The position numbers were made by a program, and so were the translations under genes. Below are positions 1 through 7,529 of a stretch of 13,735 nt of DNA, in pieces. Under the pieces are notes generated by a model that did no database searches, had not been told where the DNA came from, and saw only the letters and a program-made list of their open reading frames with translations. The DNA lies in the NCBI GenBank assembly GCA_937952455.1, contig CALFYU010000670.1, forward strand, positions 1 to 13,735. The letters run 5' to 3'. Each line of letters opens with the position of its first letter. Positions within the stretch are counted from its first letter, which is position 1. Source of the stretch: an uncultured Planctomycetaceae bacterium. GTDB lineage: Bacteria > Planctomycetota > Planctomycetia > Planctomycetales > Planctomycetaceae.

Positions 1-150
1 TTCTTGCATCGAGGGAGCAACGGTGGCGACGCCACCGTGGCGTTCAATCAGCGTCCGCATCTCGTCCCGTTTGCGGCTCTCAAAGGAACATACCCGCAAC
101 CCGTGAAAGCTCGGCGTTTCTTTCGGGTTTTCTCCGGTGTGCGACGACAT
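1..150 (-). CDS. hemD: Uroporphyrinogen-III synthase, N-terminal part (runs off left edge)
   Basis: The first 50 codons are present; the rest lies beyond the window. The translation reads MSSHTGENPKETP, then FHGLRVCSFESRKRDEM and a segment ending HGGVATVAPSMQE. This matches the N-terminal strand-helix of uroporphyrinogen-III synthases (pattern GLRV..FESR...EM..LI.R.GG...VAPSM.E). The family closes and isomerises hydroxymethylbilane to uroporphyrinogen III in cytoplasmic tetrapyrrole synthesis. The ATG at 150 is supported by a GAGGAG Shine-Dalgarno at 157-162, about 6 nt upstream. It is preceded on the same strand by a promoter and a terminator-like hairpin, so its expression may be controlled by attenuation. 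Identification rests on 50 residues only; catalytic and C-terminal regions cannot be seen. Confidence 0.8.
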   Translation of the reverse strand, partial: MSSHTGENPKETPSFHGLRVCSFESRKRDEMRTLIERHGGVATVAPSMQE

Positions 151-204
151 GGCTAACTCCTCGTCGGTCGAGATCGCTGAGCGACGCCGTTTCTTCACAA
201 GCGC

Positions 205-289
205 AAAAAAAGGTAGCCCAGAAGAAGGATAGGCGCTCGCCCGGGACTGCGTTTGACCGCGTCCCAGCTATCCTCCCGTCTGAGCTACC
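205..289 (-). terminator. Long hairpin with U7 tail upstream of hemD
   Basis: Read on the minus strand, GGTAGCTCAGA (289-279) pairs with TCTGGGCTACC (222-212) over 11 bp with one G-U. Inside that, AGGATAG pairs with CTATCCT (7 bp), and an apical GGGAC-GCG / CGC-A-GTCCC stem has loop GTCAAA. Seven T (211-205) follow the outer stem directly, as in an intrinsic terminator. Only the minus orientation has the U-tract. At 78 nt the stem is longer than a usual terminator, with an internal loop and a 10-nt purine-rich bulge, so it may also be a sensing structure. Confidence 0.6.
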
Positions 290-367
290 ATGGAATGGCA
301 ATCTCTTGGGGTTGGTGTTCGGCCGGAAAAACTCGCCGCAACAAGTCTTTTATCGGCAATAAGAACG
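205..367 (-). ncRNA. Candidate small RNA or hemD leader RNA, about 160 nt
   Basis: This interval lies between a good promoter (374-401, minus) and a long hairpin with a U7 tail (205-289). It has no convincing reading frame. Its 3' half folds into a three-tier hairpin. Its 5' half (about 290-367) is less structured. A 5'-half segment CCCAAGAGA (302-310) could pair, with one mismatch and one G-U, with UCUUCUGGG in the terminator 3' arm, which would be a possible antiterminator. A tiny ORF, ATG at 291 encoding MVAQTGG and stop, lies across the hairpin 5' arm. It could be a stand-alone sRNA, or the attenuator leader of hemD, whose start is 55 nt past the U-run. No known riboswitch consensus was recognised. 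The transcript start is inferred, not seen. Confidence 0.4.
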
Positions 368-373
368 CGGGAT

Positions 374-401
374 ATTCTAGGATTCCGTATAATGTTTTCA
401 A
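374..401 (-). promoter_or_regulatory. Sigma70-type promoter for the leader RNA / hemD
   Basis: On the minus strand, TTGAAA (401-396) lies 16 nt before TAGAAT (379-374). Each box matches 5 of 6 consensus bases. A start near 366-368 would give a transcript of about 160 nt to the U-run, or a leader of about 215 nt to the hemD ATG. A TATAAT occurs on the plus strand in the spacer (388-393) but lacks a -35 box. Confidence 0.5.
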
Positions 402-775
402 GAAGGTAAGTGATCGCTGGCGGCGCTACTAAAGAAAATCCTTACCTCATTGTCAGAAATATGAGCGGGGTTAAGTGTCTCGGTAATCGATGCCGCCAAG
501 AACCTAGTACAATAGACCATTCCAGTGGTTCATTAGTACTATTACGTGCAAGGGATCTGGCAATCGCAGCGTTATTCTCGGGAATGCGACGCGAGCATTG
601 CGTGGTCCGTCGCCGCTTGGTTCGCACAACCAGACCTCACCGCTGGGAGGTTCCGATGGTCGATTGCGGCAAAAGGGTGTACGGCGGTCACCGGTTCGGT
701 ATGATCGCAACGCGGCTGGCGCGGTCGAATTGAGCGGCCGCCGCGGCTCTTTCGTGTTGAGCGACCTTTGACAAC
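402..775. other. Intergenic region without a supported gene
   Basis: A plus-strand frame of 107 codons (410-733) crosses this stretch, but its translation is arginine-rich with no family resemblance, no ribosome binding site and several competing frames. I treat it as spurious. The region separates divergently transcribed hemD and the PhnP-like gene, so promoters for both should lie here. A TATGAT at 700-705 (plus) has no matching -35. TTTGACA at 767-773 is too close to the downstream start to serve it in a standard way. Confidence 0.5.
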
Positions 776-790
776 TTGCGCAATGGAATT

Positions 791-1588
791 ATGTCGACGC
801 TCTCTGAAAAGACGGAAACGAAAATAACGTTGCTGGGGACGGGCACCAGCCACGGCGTACCGATGATCGGCTGCCATTGCGACGTCTGCGAGTCGACCGA
901 TCCGCGCAACAAACGGACGCGGACCGGGGTGGTCGTCTCGGCGCCGGAGGGACATTTTCTGATTGATACACCGCCCGAATTGCGGATGCAATTGTTGCGG
1001 GAGCGGATTGATTTGATCAAGGCGGCGATCTTTACGCACAGTCACGCCGATCATCTATTCGGCTTGGACGATCTGCGGCTTTTCGGATATTACCTGCGCG
1101 GTCCGGTTCCGCTGTATTGCGAAGCGAACGTCGAACAGCAGATTCGGCAGTCCTACAACTACGCGTTCGAGCCGCCGCGGAACAATCACCGCGGAGCGGT
1201 GCCCGCATTGGAGTTTGTGCGTATCTCGGGCGAACCGTTTACGCTGTTGGGACAACTCGTACGGCCGATTCGCTTATGGCACGGGAATCTGCCCGTGTTG
1301 GGATTTCGGTTTGGCGACGTCGCGTTTTGTACCGACGTCAGCCGCATCCCGGACGAGAGTTGGACGTTGTTAGAGGGATTGGACGTGCTCGTCCTAGATG
1401 CGCTGCGGGAAGAACCGCACCCGACCCACCTCAATATTGAGCAGGCACTACAAGTCGTCGAACGGGTCAAGCCGAAGCGGACTTACTTTACGCACATCGC
1501 GCACACGCTGGATCACGCAGCGACCAATGCGCGATTGCCTGCGGGTGTGGAATTGGCGTACGATGGTCTGCAAATTCCCTTTGGATGA
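791..1588 (+). CDS. Metallo-beta-lactamase fold hydrolase, PhnP-like
   Basis: A 265-residue protein of the PhnP/cyclic-phosphodiesterase branch of the metallo-beta-lactamase superfamily. It opens with LLGTGTSHGVPMIGC, a typical first strand. Cys28, Cys30 and Cys33 (GCHCDVC) match the extra structural zinc site of PhnP-type proteins. The catalytic HxHxDH motif is HSHADH at 83-88. Further metal ligands are plausibly His164 (LWHGN), Asp182 (CTD) and His235 (FTHIAH). The C-terminus ends in the usual AYDGL. Family members hydrolyse cyclic phosphodiesters such as phosphoribosyl 1,2-cyclic phosphate. No phn phosphonate genes are nearby, so the substrate here is open. An in-frame TTG at 776 would add five residues. 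I chose the ATG at 791, which puts the conserved first strand about 12 residues in; no clear Shine-Dalgarno precedes either. Confidence 0.85.
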   Translation: MSTLSEKTETKITLLGTGTSHGVPMIGCHCDVCESTDPRNKRTRTGVVVSAPEGHFLIDTPPELRMQLLRERIDLIKAAIFTHSHADHLFGLDDLRLFGYYLRGPVPLYCEANVEQQIRQSYNYAFEPPRNNHRGAVPALEFVRISGEPFTLLGQLVRPIRLWHGNLPVLGFRFGDVAFCTDVSRIPDESWTLLEGLDVLVLDALREEPHPTHLNIEQALQVVERVKPKRTYFTHIAHTLDHAATNARLPAGVELAYDGLQIPFG

Positions 1589-1642
1589 TCACAAGGATTT
1601 GTTCCAGCAAATTGCTGTGGGACGAACGCATAGCGCCGGGCG

Positions 1643-2038
1643 ATGACCATGAATGACGAAACAGCGATAGGAGCCTTTGCCCGCTTGGCAGAAATCTCGC
1701 AACAGAAGGGGCAATTTATCCAGCGGGATAAGTTCCTGTTGCTGACGGGAATCGCCGCCTGCCGCGCCGGGTGTATCGATATCGCCGCCCGCTGCCGCGA
1801 CATCGTGTTGGCGCACAATCCACAACACCTAATTCGCCGCTACGATTCGTTACCCGACGCGCTGCGCTCCGATGATTTCGAGACGTTCCACAATCAGTTG
1901 GAAAGGTTTTGTACGTTCGAGAAGGCCGAGTATCTGCTCAGTGAGTTCGACATCGCCGAAACAACAACGAGCGGCGCGCCGCAGACTGCAGAGGAATTGC
2001 TGAATTTCCTAAACTCGACCGATTGGGAGACCCGATAA
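1643..2038 (+). CDS. Conserved hypothetical small helical protein
   Basis: 131 residues, no signal peptide or membrane segment, predicted mostly alpha-helical. Helical stretches include residues 8-45 with a CRAGCIDIAARCRD segment and 70-105 with the FHNQLERFCTFEKAEYLLSEF region. This resembles a TPR-like or helical-bundle scaffold, but no named family is recognised. From memory, similar short proteins occur in planctomycete genomes, which is weak support. It starts 54 bp after the PhnP-like gene on the same strand, so co-transcription is plausible. Start could be ATG 1643 or ATG 1649 two codons later; neither has a clear Shine-Dalgarno. No function is assigned. Confidence 0.65.
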   Translation: MTMNDETAIGAFARLAEISQQKGQFIQRDKFLLLTGIAACRAGCIDIAARCRDIVLAHNPQHLIRRYDSLPDALRSDDFETFHNQLERFCTFEKAEYLLSEFDIAETTTSGAPQTAEELLNFLNSTDWETR

Positions 2039-2169
2039 ATTGGCCTTCGCTACTGGCTCTGAAAAAGTCGCGGAAGACTGGCCGGTCTTTGTGACGCGGC
2101 ATACAATGACATTAGAAGCCGACATAGGCATCGGCATATCCAGGAATTTGAAACAGGAGAGCCGGGACG

Positions 2170-2631
2170 ATGCTGAAAAAAATCTTGGTACCGACGGACT
2201 TCAGTGAAAACAGCTCGGCTGCGTTGAGCTATGCGGAGAAGCTCGCCGAAAAGTTCGGAGCGGAAATCCACCTCTTGCACGTGATTTCGAACGATACGGC
2301 GGTGGCGATGGGTTCCGACGGTTTCTTCTCAGTGTCGGACGAAATCCTGCAGGAACTGCATGCGGCCGTAAAAAAGAAGTTGGCCGAGACGGCCGATTCG
2401 GTCGGCAATTCGGTCAAGGTGGTGACGCAGGAGATGATCGAGGGGGCGCCCTTCGCGGAGATCGTGCGGTACGCCAAAAACAACAATATCGACCTGATCG
2501 TATTGGGCACACACGGTCGCACAGGCATCTCGCACCTGCTGATCGGCAGCGTGGCCGAAAAGGTCGTGCGCAAAGCCCGCTGTCCCGTATTGACGATTCC
2601 GCTCAAGGATCACAAGTTCGAGTTGCCCTAA
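2170..2631 (+). CDS. Universal stress protein, UspA family
   Basis: 153 residues, the usual length of a single-domain Usp. The N-terminus MLKKILVPTDFSENS carries the conserved Asp10 of the first strand. The ATP-binding pattern G-x2-G-x9-G-S is present as GTHG at 113-116 and GS at 126-127, followed by the typical VRKARCPVLTIP end strand. It is therefore likely an ATP-binding, dimerising cytoplasmic protein induced under stress or growth arrest. AGGAGA at 2155-2160 lies 9 nt before the ATG and fixes the start. A small inverted repeat GCCGA/TCGGC (2118-2135) and a TACAAT (2102-2107) lie upstream, without a good -35. It converges on the phosphate transporter gene with a 35-bp gap and no obvious terminator between them. 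Confidence 0.9.
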   Translation: MLKKILVPTDFSENSSAALSYAEKLAEKFGAEIHLLHVISNDTAVAMGSDGFFSVSDEILQELHAAVKKKLAETADSVGNSVKVVTQEMIEGAPFAEIVRYAKNNNIDLIVLGTHGRTGISHLLIGSVAEKVVRKARCPVLTIPLKDHKFELP

Positions 2632-2666
2632 ACCAGCGGCAACCAGATGAGCGTGTGCGCTGCACC

Positions 2667-4274
2667 TCACTTTGACGGAGTTGCCAATCCGGCGACATCA
2701 GCGGAAGTGCGGACGGTCAGGTGATACGCGACCCGCCAAATGTGATAGCCGATGCGCCGCAGCCATCGCGCAGCGTCCATGTGTTTGATGGCTTCGCCGG
2801 GCGTCAATTTGCCATGCGCCGCGTTGGCGATGGTTTGTGCGCGGAATTCCCGCATGTCAGTTTTTAGCTCGTGACTGATATTGTGAAATTCGTCGGCGCG
2901 GTCAGCCGTCAATGGAAAATCAGCCGTGGCGATCCGATCACACGCATCCGCCAGGTTATCGGCCATATGGGACAACGCGGGGACGGTGCGGCAGGTGCGG
3001 AGGCGGGACTGGTCCTGCATTCGACGATTGACACGCTGCAAATGATCCAACGTGTGCACGCAGGACAGGAACGCGTGATCCGTTGACGGGTTGTCGGGTG
3101 AACTGGGAATCTGCTGCAAGTACTGCTGTGCCAAGCCAAGCGCATCATCCACATCCTTGATCAACGCAGCGTCGGAAACGTCTGACGGTGCACGTAACCA
3201 TCGACTCAATTCGCTGAAGACCACCTGCAGGATGTCGTGAATCGTTGCGGCCACTGCGTCCAATGCGGCTTCGGGAGTTGTGAGCAACGTCTTATCGAGG
3301 CGTTTGGCAAAGACGTTGCCTCGTTCAGGAAACATCCGCTCGATCAAGTTGGCAAAGGGGCGCGTGAACGGCAAAATTGCGATCACTCCGACGGTGTTGA
3401 AAAACGTATGAAAACCGACGAGTGCCAATTCCGGAACGTCAGTCGCCGCGCGGGGCCAGATCGCAGCGATGAGTTGCAGATAGGGAGTTAACAGTAAGAA
3501 GGCACCGACGGCGGTCAGCGAGTTATAGACCACGTGTGCAAAACCGGTCCGCCTGGCCTGCACGTTTCCGCCCACCGTGGCCAGCGCCGCCGTAAAAGTC
3601 GTCCCCAAATCCATTCCGATCACCATGGCGGCAGCCTGGTTCAGCGAAATCGATTTTGCATGGACCGCCACCAGCGCGGTTGCGACACCGGCGCTGGAGG
3701 ACTGCGTAACCACGGTAATCAGCAATCCAATGAACACCAAGAGCAACCTGCCAGGAATCGTATCGGGCGGGAAGTCGTCTGGAGTGACGATGCCGCGGAA
3801 TTCCGCCATGCCGAGTTGCATGGTGCTGATGCCGACAAAGATTAATCCAAACCCTGCCAGGGCGGTTCCCGCGGCCTCCCACTTGCCGCCGCTGAAGGTC
3901 TTGATGATCACGCCTAACAGGATCAGTGGAAGGGCGATTTGATCAAGTTGTAGATGGAACCCCAATAAGGCCACCAGCCAACCGGTGATGGTCGTCCCAA
4001 TATTCGCGCCGAAGATAATGCCCAGAGCTTCGGGAAAGCTGAGCAAATTGGCGTTCACGAACCCCACCGCGAGGACCGTGATCGCGCTGGATGACTGAAC
4101 GATCGCTGTGGAGAGGCTTCCGGTGACGACACCCTGCAGCGGGCTTTTTGTGGAGCGTTTGATCAGCCCACGCAACCGTTCGTCGGCTGCCGACCGCAAG
4201 CCTTGGGTCATGACATTCATGCCCAGCAAGAATAATCCTAACCCGCCCGCGGTTTGCAGGATTCCACGGATCAT
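2667..4274 (-). CDS. Na/Pi-cotransporter family protein with C-terminal PhoU-like domain
   Basis: 535 residues. The membrane half (about 1-315) contains two inverted Na/Pi-cotransporter repeats. Each has the QSSSA signature (60-64 and 191-195) followed by a GxxxGTT motif (GANIGTT at 89-95, GMDLGTT at 220-226). Residues about 330-520 are soluble and helical, as in the PhoU-like domain attached to bacterial NptA-type proteins. Likely role: sodium-driven phosphate transport across the inner membrane, direction uncertain, with the PhoU-like part as regulator. The upstream gene on this strand is the ABC exporter, 118 bp away. A CACCGC/GCGGTG hairpin lies 12 nt before the ATG (4286-4303) and could affect initiation. 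No strong Shine-Dalgarno; the start is chosen because the first membrane helix begins immediately after Met1. Confidence 0.88.
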   Translation of the reverse strand: MIRGILQTAGGLGLFLLGMNVMTQGLRSAADERLRGLIKRSTKSPLQGVVTGSLSTAIVQSSSAITVLAVGFVNANLLSFPEALGIIFGANIGTTITGWLVALLGFHLQLDQIALPLILLGVIIKTFSGGKWEAAGTALAGFGLIFVGISTMQLGMAEFRGIVTPDDFPPDTIPGRLLLVFIGLLITVVTQSSSAGVATALVAVHAKSISLNQAAAMVIGMDLGTTFTAALATVGGNVQARRTGFAHVVYNSLTAVGAFLLLTPYLQLIAAIWPRAATDVPELALVGFHTFFNTVGVIAILPFTRPFANLIERMFPERGNVFAKRLDKTLLTTPEAALDAVAATIHDILQVVFSELSRWLRAPSDVSDAALIKDVDDALGLAQQYLQQIPSSPDNPSTDHAFLSCVHTLDHLQRVNRRMQDQSRLRTCRTVPALSHMADNLADACDRIATADFPLTADRADEFHNISHELKTDMREFRAQTIANAAHGKLTPGEAIKHMDAARWLRRIGYHIWRVAYHLTVRTSADVAGLATPSK

Positions 4275-4337
4275 GCGTCTGTTTCCACCGCGTCGTTGCG
4301 GTGCACCCTATGGAGCTTCGTGAAATCAAATTAGGTG

Positions 4338-4364
4338 ATCGTACGTCGCCGGCGTTCGTGCGAT
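4338..4364 (-). terminator. Possible weak terminator or processing hairpin after the ABC exporter gene
   Basis: ATCGCACG and CGTACGAT (minus strand) form an 8-bp stem with one G-U. The 11-nt loop contains the palindrome CGCCGGCG. It lies 29 nt past the exporter stop codon. The downstream tract (CACCTAATTTGATTT) is AT-rich but lacks a clean U-run, so termination would be inefficient and readthrough into the phosphate transporter gene is possible. Confidence 0.3.
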
Positions 4365-4392
4365 TCGCAGGTTCTAAACACGATAACCGCCA

Positions 4393-6300
4393 TCAGCTCA
4401 TTTGCAACTCGACCATCTCGCGATACCGGCTGCTATGGTCCATGAGACCGTCGTGCGTGCCGGACTCGACGATGCGACCGTCGTCGAGCACGAAGATGCG
4501 GTCGGCGTCGGTAATCGTACTCAAGCGGTGGGCGATGACGAAACAGGTCCGCCCGGCGGTGAGTCGAGCGAGACTTTCTTGGATCAGGCGTTCGCTTTCG
4601 GTATCCAGGTTGCTCGTCGCTTCGTCCAGGATCAGGATGCGGGGATCGGCCAAGACGGCGCGGGCAATCGCCAGACGCTGCCGCTGCCCGCCGCTGAGCC
4701 GCACGCCCCGTTCACCGATGATCGTGTCGTAACCATTGGGTAATTCTTCGATGAATCGGTGCGCGTTGGCGACGCGGGCGGCGTGCCGGATTTCTTCAAT
4801 CGTCGCCGTTCGCGCTCCGTAGCCGATGTTCTCCGCCACGGTGCCGTCGAACAGGAAAATGTCTTGCTCCACGATACTGATGAGTTCGCGGTAACTCTCC
4901 ACGCGCACATCCTTGAGATTGACGCCGTCGATTTCGATGTCACCGGATGTGGGAGCATAAAAGCGGGCGATCAGATTACATAGCGTCGTTTTCCCGTCGC
5001 CGCTGGGACCGACCAGGGCCAGCGTTTCGCCCGGCTCGACTTCCAGGTTAATGCCGTGCAGCACCGGAGTCGTGCTGCCGGGATATTGAAAGTTCACGTC
5101 GCGGAGTGTCAGTCGTCCAGCGACGGCCTGCGGATCCAGCGTGATCGCATCGGGAGTGGGAAGCATTTCCTGCGGATCGGCCAACAGGTCCAACACGCGG
5201 TCCAATCCGGCGAGACTGCTTTGGAATTGTGTGGCGCTATTGGCCAGCACGGCGATCGGTTCCAGGAGCATCGCCAGATAGAATAGAAACATCATCAGAT
5301 CGCCCAGCGTGATCTCGCCCCGCAAGACCTGCAGTCCGCCGTAGATCAGCAGTCCGGCCGAGGCCAGCGGAATCAGAATGCTCCAGACCATTTCCACGGT
5401 CCGCATCCTCCACCACGCCAACAATTCCTGCCGCGCCATCAGGTGATTGCCGCGGGTAAACCGGCCCGCTTCGCTGCGCTGGCGTCCAAAGGTTCTTACA
5501 ACCCGCATGCCGCCGAAGGCTTCGGTGGCATGGCTGTCAATCTCCTGCCGGCGGCGGCGGACGTCGCGCTGCAGCGGGCGTATGCGACTGATCCAGGTGG
5601 CGTGTGTCAAATAGACGGCCGGCAAGAGCACCAACGATCCGAGCAGCAGTCGCCAATCGACCCAAGCCAGCACCGCCAGGCTGCCGACGAGTTGGATGAT
5701 CGCTCGCCAGGGGTTGTACAGCATGCTGAAAATCAACTCGGCGACCCCGCCGGCATCTTCGCGCAATATACTCGTAACTCCGCCCGACTTGAGTTGATAG
5801 ACCCGGTGCAGCGGCAAACGAACCGCGTGCTCGAAAACCCGTTTGCGGACCGACATCTGCACGAGCTTGGTCGCCTTGGTCGCCAGCCAGCGGCCCCACA
5901 GATGGATACCGATTTCGACGACCGAAATCACGATGACGGCCACGGCCAACAAGATGAGCAGGTCGCGCGGATCGGCCGGAAGCGAGATTCGACGGGTGAC
6001 ATAATCCGGCAGCGGCCGTCCGGCGAACACGTAGTCGATGGCGATCTTTGTCGCGGCGGGGGGGACGAGTTTGAGCACCGTCGAAACGCTGAGTGTTAGC
6101 ATCGCAACCGCAATACTGACGCGGTGCCCGGTGAGCAACTTCAAAAACTCGCGCAACAGCGTCAGAAACGATCGGTCCTGTCGCGGAGTCTCTCGGAGTT
6201 TGGTGCCGGAAAGGTTCTCATCGTCCGGTGGCGAAGACTTCACGCGAATGGCGTCAAGATACTCAGCAAACCGGCGGCGGCTGGATGTTTGTCGGGGCAT
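4393..6300 (-). CDS. ABC exporter, fused permease and ATPase (MsbA-type)
   Basis: 635 residues forming a half-transporter. A cytoplasmic N-terminal extension of about 55 residues is followed by a six-helix exporter membrane domain (about 57-360) and a nucleotide-binding domain (about 397-635). All ATPase motifs are present: Walker A GPSGDGKTT (431-439), Q-loop VEQD with Gln479, signature LSGGQRQR (535-542), Walker B ILILDEATS (555-563), D-loop SNLD and switch His591 (AHRLST). It would act as a homodimer in the inner membrane. MsbA-type members flip lipids or export drugs or peptides; the substrate here cannot be read. The Asp in Walker A replaces the commoner Ala/Ser/Cys. It may share a transcript with the downstream phosphate transporter gene. 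A TATACAAT (6378-6371, minus) about 70 nt upstream is a candidate -10. Confidence 0.9.
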   Translation of the reverse strand: MPRQTSSRRRFAEYLDAIRVKSSPPDDENLSGTKLRETPRQDRSFLTLLREFLKLLTGHRVSIAVAMLTLSVSTVLKLVPPAATKIAIDYVFAGRPLPDYVTRRISLPADPRDLLILLAVAVIVISVVEIGIHLWGRWLATKATKLVQMSVRKRVFEHAVRLPLHRVYQLKSGGVTSILREDAGGVAELIFSMLYNPWRAIIQLVGSLAVLAWVDWRLLLGSLVLLPAVYLTHATWISRIRPLQRDVRRRRQEIDSHATEAFGGMRVVRTFGRQRSEAGRFTRGNHLMARQELLAWWRMRTVEMVWSILIPLASAGLLIYGGLQVLRGEITLGDLMMFLFYLAMLLEPIAVLANSATQFQSSLAGLDRVLDLLADPQEMLPTPDAITLDPQAVAGRLTLRDVNFQYPGSTTPVLHGINLEVEPGETLALVGPSGDGKTTLCNLIARFYAPTSGDIEIDGVNLKDVRVESYRELISIVEQDIFLFDGTVAENIGYGARTATIEEIRHAARVANAHRFIEELPNGYDTIIGERGVRLSGGQRQRLAIARAVLADPRILILDEATSNLDTESERLIQESLARLTAGRTCFVIAHRLSTITDADRIFVLDDGRIVESGTHDGLMDHSSRYREMVELQMS

Positions 6301-6903
6301 TTACGGTATTGCTGCTGAGTTTTGGCGTGTTTCGCGGACCATTGGGCATTTGCATTGTGAGCGGTGATGAATTGTATACGAGCCGGTCAAGCCGGTCTCC
6401 ACCGAGGGTGAGAGAAATACGCTGATGTATCGTGTTGGGGAATACGCTTAGGCCCCACGGCGACGACTGTTTTCCGAGTGCAATCTGCGATGAATCGACA
6501 TGCGGCCGCTGAGAAATATTCGCTGTAAAGTGCATTGTGGCAATGACTTACTCGGAATTCCTGCAAAGCGCGTCCGGTTTGGGGCGGTTTTGTTGATCTT
6601 ACAACGTGAGAGCGGAGAGAAGGCGCGGACACAGTCGGTGATCTTCGCACGAGTTTGACTCACGAAAACATCACGGACGGTAGTCAACAGCATCCTGACC
6701 GGTGTCGATAGTCTGGGAAACCAAAATAAAATCCATCAAATTGTTGGTAGGCGAGGCCCGGTCAGGGCGACATGTGATGACGTCCGCGTCGTTTTTTCCG
6801 CTGTCTGGAAGACAAACGACGGGATTGATTCGGTAACCAAGTCATTGGACAAAACCGCGAGTCGCTCAGCGACCGCCATGAGGGAAAAGGGAGGGCAGCA
6901 AAA
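6301..6903. other. 600-bp non-coding gap between divergent genes
   Basis: No reading frame here shows family resemblance or a good ribosome binding site. The stretch separates the minus-strand ABC exporter gene from the plus-strand membrane protein gene and must hold both promoters. Visible elements are TATACAAT on the minus strand at 6371-6378, an AT-rich patch at 6720-6745, and a GTCGC/GCGAC hairpin with loop TCA near 6860-6873. No promoter with both boxes well matched was found. Confidence 0.5.
6888..6894 (+). promoter_or_regulatory. Shine-Dalgarno for the small membrane protein
   Basis: AGGGAGG lies 9 nt before the ATG at 6904. It decides for that start over the in-frame ATG at 6949, which lacks a comparable site. 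Confidence 0.6.
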
Positions 6904-7443
6904 ATGATCGCGGCAACTCCTACACGCCGCTCGGCGGCATTTGACCCCATGGAGTCCATTCGCTACTGGGGAAAATCAACAGGACAGCCCTCGCGCCGCC
7001 GGCGCCGCTCGGCAACTGGCCGGCCCCGGCCCGCCCGCCGCGCGGTGGAGCATACATGCGTCCGTTGCGCCGAACCAGTGCCAGCGACCGCTCCCGAAAC
7101 AACCGGTGCGAAGCGGTGGCACATAGCCTTTCTCGCCGCGGCTACCGTGATCATCGGGGGTGTGGCGGCCGTCGACACCTATTGGACCTTTAAGAACCAG
7201 GACTTTCTGTACCAATACGAGCAGAACCCGGTGGGGCGGTGGCTGATGGAGCAAGACGGCGGCGACGTCGCCCTGTTCATGACGGCTAAAATGCTCGGTA
7301 CGTTGATCGTGCTGTGCGCGATTCCGCTGCTGTATCGTTTCCGCGTTCGGTGGGGGATGACAGTCGGCACCAGCGTGGCCGCGTTTCAGACCGCGTTGTT
7401 CGTCTATTTGAACTTCGGCGAGTATTTCGTGAAGCTGTATTGA
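6904..7443 (+). CDS. Small integral membrane protein of unknown function
   Basis: 179 residues. The first 70 are polar and Arg/Pro-rich, with an RRRRR run at 31-35 and a CVRC pair (52-55) that could bind metal or form a disulfide. Three hydrophobic segments follow at about 72-92, 122-145 and 150-170. Between the first two is DTYWTF...YEQNPVGRWLM, with an acidic-NP-G pattern seen in DUF5658-like small membrane proteins; I regard that link as tentative. A strong Shine-Dalgarno supports ATG 6904. The N-terminal tail is cytosolic by the positive-inside rule. It is followed 86 bp later by the Tat-exported protein on the same strand. No function is assigned. Confidence 0.75.
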   Translation: MIAATPTRRSAAFDPMESIRYWGKSTGQPSRRRRRSATGRPRPARRAVEHTCVRCAEPVPATAPETTGAKRWHIAFLAAATVIIGGVAAVDTYWTFKNQDFLYQYEQNPVGRWLMEQDGGDVALFMTAKMLGTLIVLCAIPLLYRFRVRWGMTVGTSVAAFQTALFVYLNFGEYFVKLY

Positions 7444-7472
7444 AAGCGTGCCTTTTGTTGTCATGTGAGACT

Positions 7473-7490
7473 GCTTACAATCGCGTAAGC
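7473..7490. repeat. Inverted repeat downstream of the small membrane protein gene
   Basis: GCTTAC and GTAAGC form a perfect 6-bp stem around loop AATCGC, 30 nt after the stop codon. It has no T-run and overlaps a TACAAT (7476-7481), so it could be a protein-binding site near a weak promoter rather than a terminator. Confidence 0.3.
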
Positions 7491-7503
7491 GGACATTGAT
7501 CTG

Positions 7504-7526
7504 TTCCCCCCGGTCGATCGGGGGAA
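7504..7526 (+). promoter_or_regulatory. Hairpin covering the ribosome binding region of the Tat-exported protein gene
   Basis: TTCCCCCCG pairs with CGGGGGAA (8 bp with one bulged C, loop about 6 nt) and ends 3 nt before the ATG at 7530. The GGGGGA that could act as Shine-Dalgarno is in the 3' arm, so folding would hide it. It may damp translation, or indicate that initiation actually uses the ATG at 7569. Confidence 0.35.
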
Positions 7527-7529
7527 TCA

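Noticed and set aside
172..188. GTCGCTCAGCGA is shared between the hemD leader (minus) and the region near 6862-6873.
   Set aside because: It is a short, self-complementary 12-mer of common composition; two occurrences are not enough to claim a repeat family.
212..289. The GGTAGCTCAG...GGGAGGATAGC stretch looks like the D-arm region of a tRNA.
   Set aside because: There is no 7-bp acceptor stem, no anticodon arm and no GTTC-type T-arm in the right places. The sequence folds instead as one long hairpin with a U-run.
80..301. A 73-codon minus-strand frame overlapping the hemD start.
   Set aside because: It crosses the terminator hairpin and the hemD N-terminus in another frame, starts at TTG, and shows no family likeness.
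388..393. A perfect TATAAT on the plus strand.
   Set aside because: No acceptable -35 box lies 15-19 nt upstream, and it falls inside the spacer of the better minus-strand promoter.
410..733. A 107-codon plus-strand reading frame in the gap before the PhnP-like gene.
   Set aside because: The translation is Arg-rich without any family pattern, has no ribosome site, and competes with several other open frames, as expected in GC-rich non-coding DNA.
768..773. TTGACA just before the PhnP-like gene as a -35 box.
   Set aside because: A matching -10 would fall on the start codon itself, and no -10-like hexamer is there.
2667..6300. Phosphate transporter plus ABC exporter as a dedicated phosphate or lipid system.
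   Set aside because: The 118-bp gap with a weak hairpin and the lack of other phosphate genes (pst, pho) make a functional link unproven; proximity alone is not evidence.
6228..6693. Several short frames on both strands in the gap after the ABC exporter gene.
   Set aside because: They overlap each other, lack ribosome sites and show low-complexity, Arg/Ser-rich translations without family likeness.
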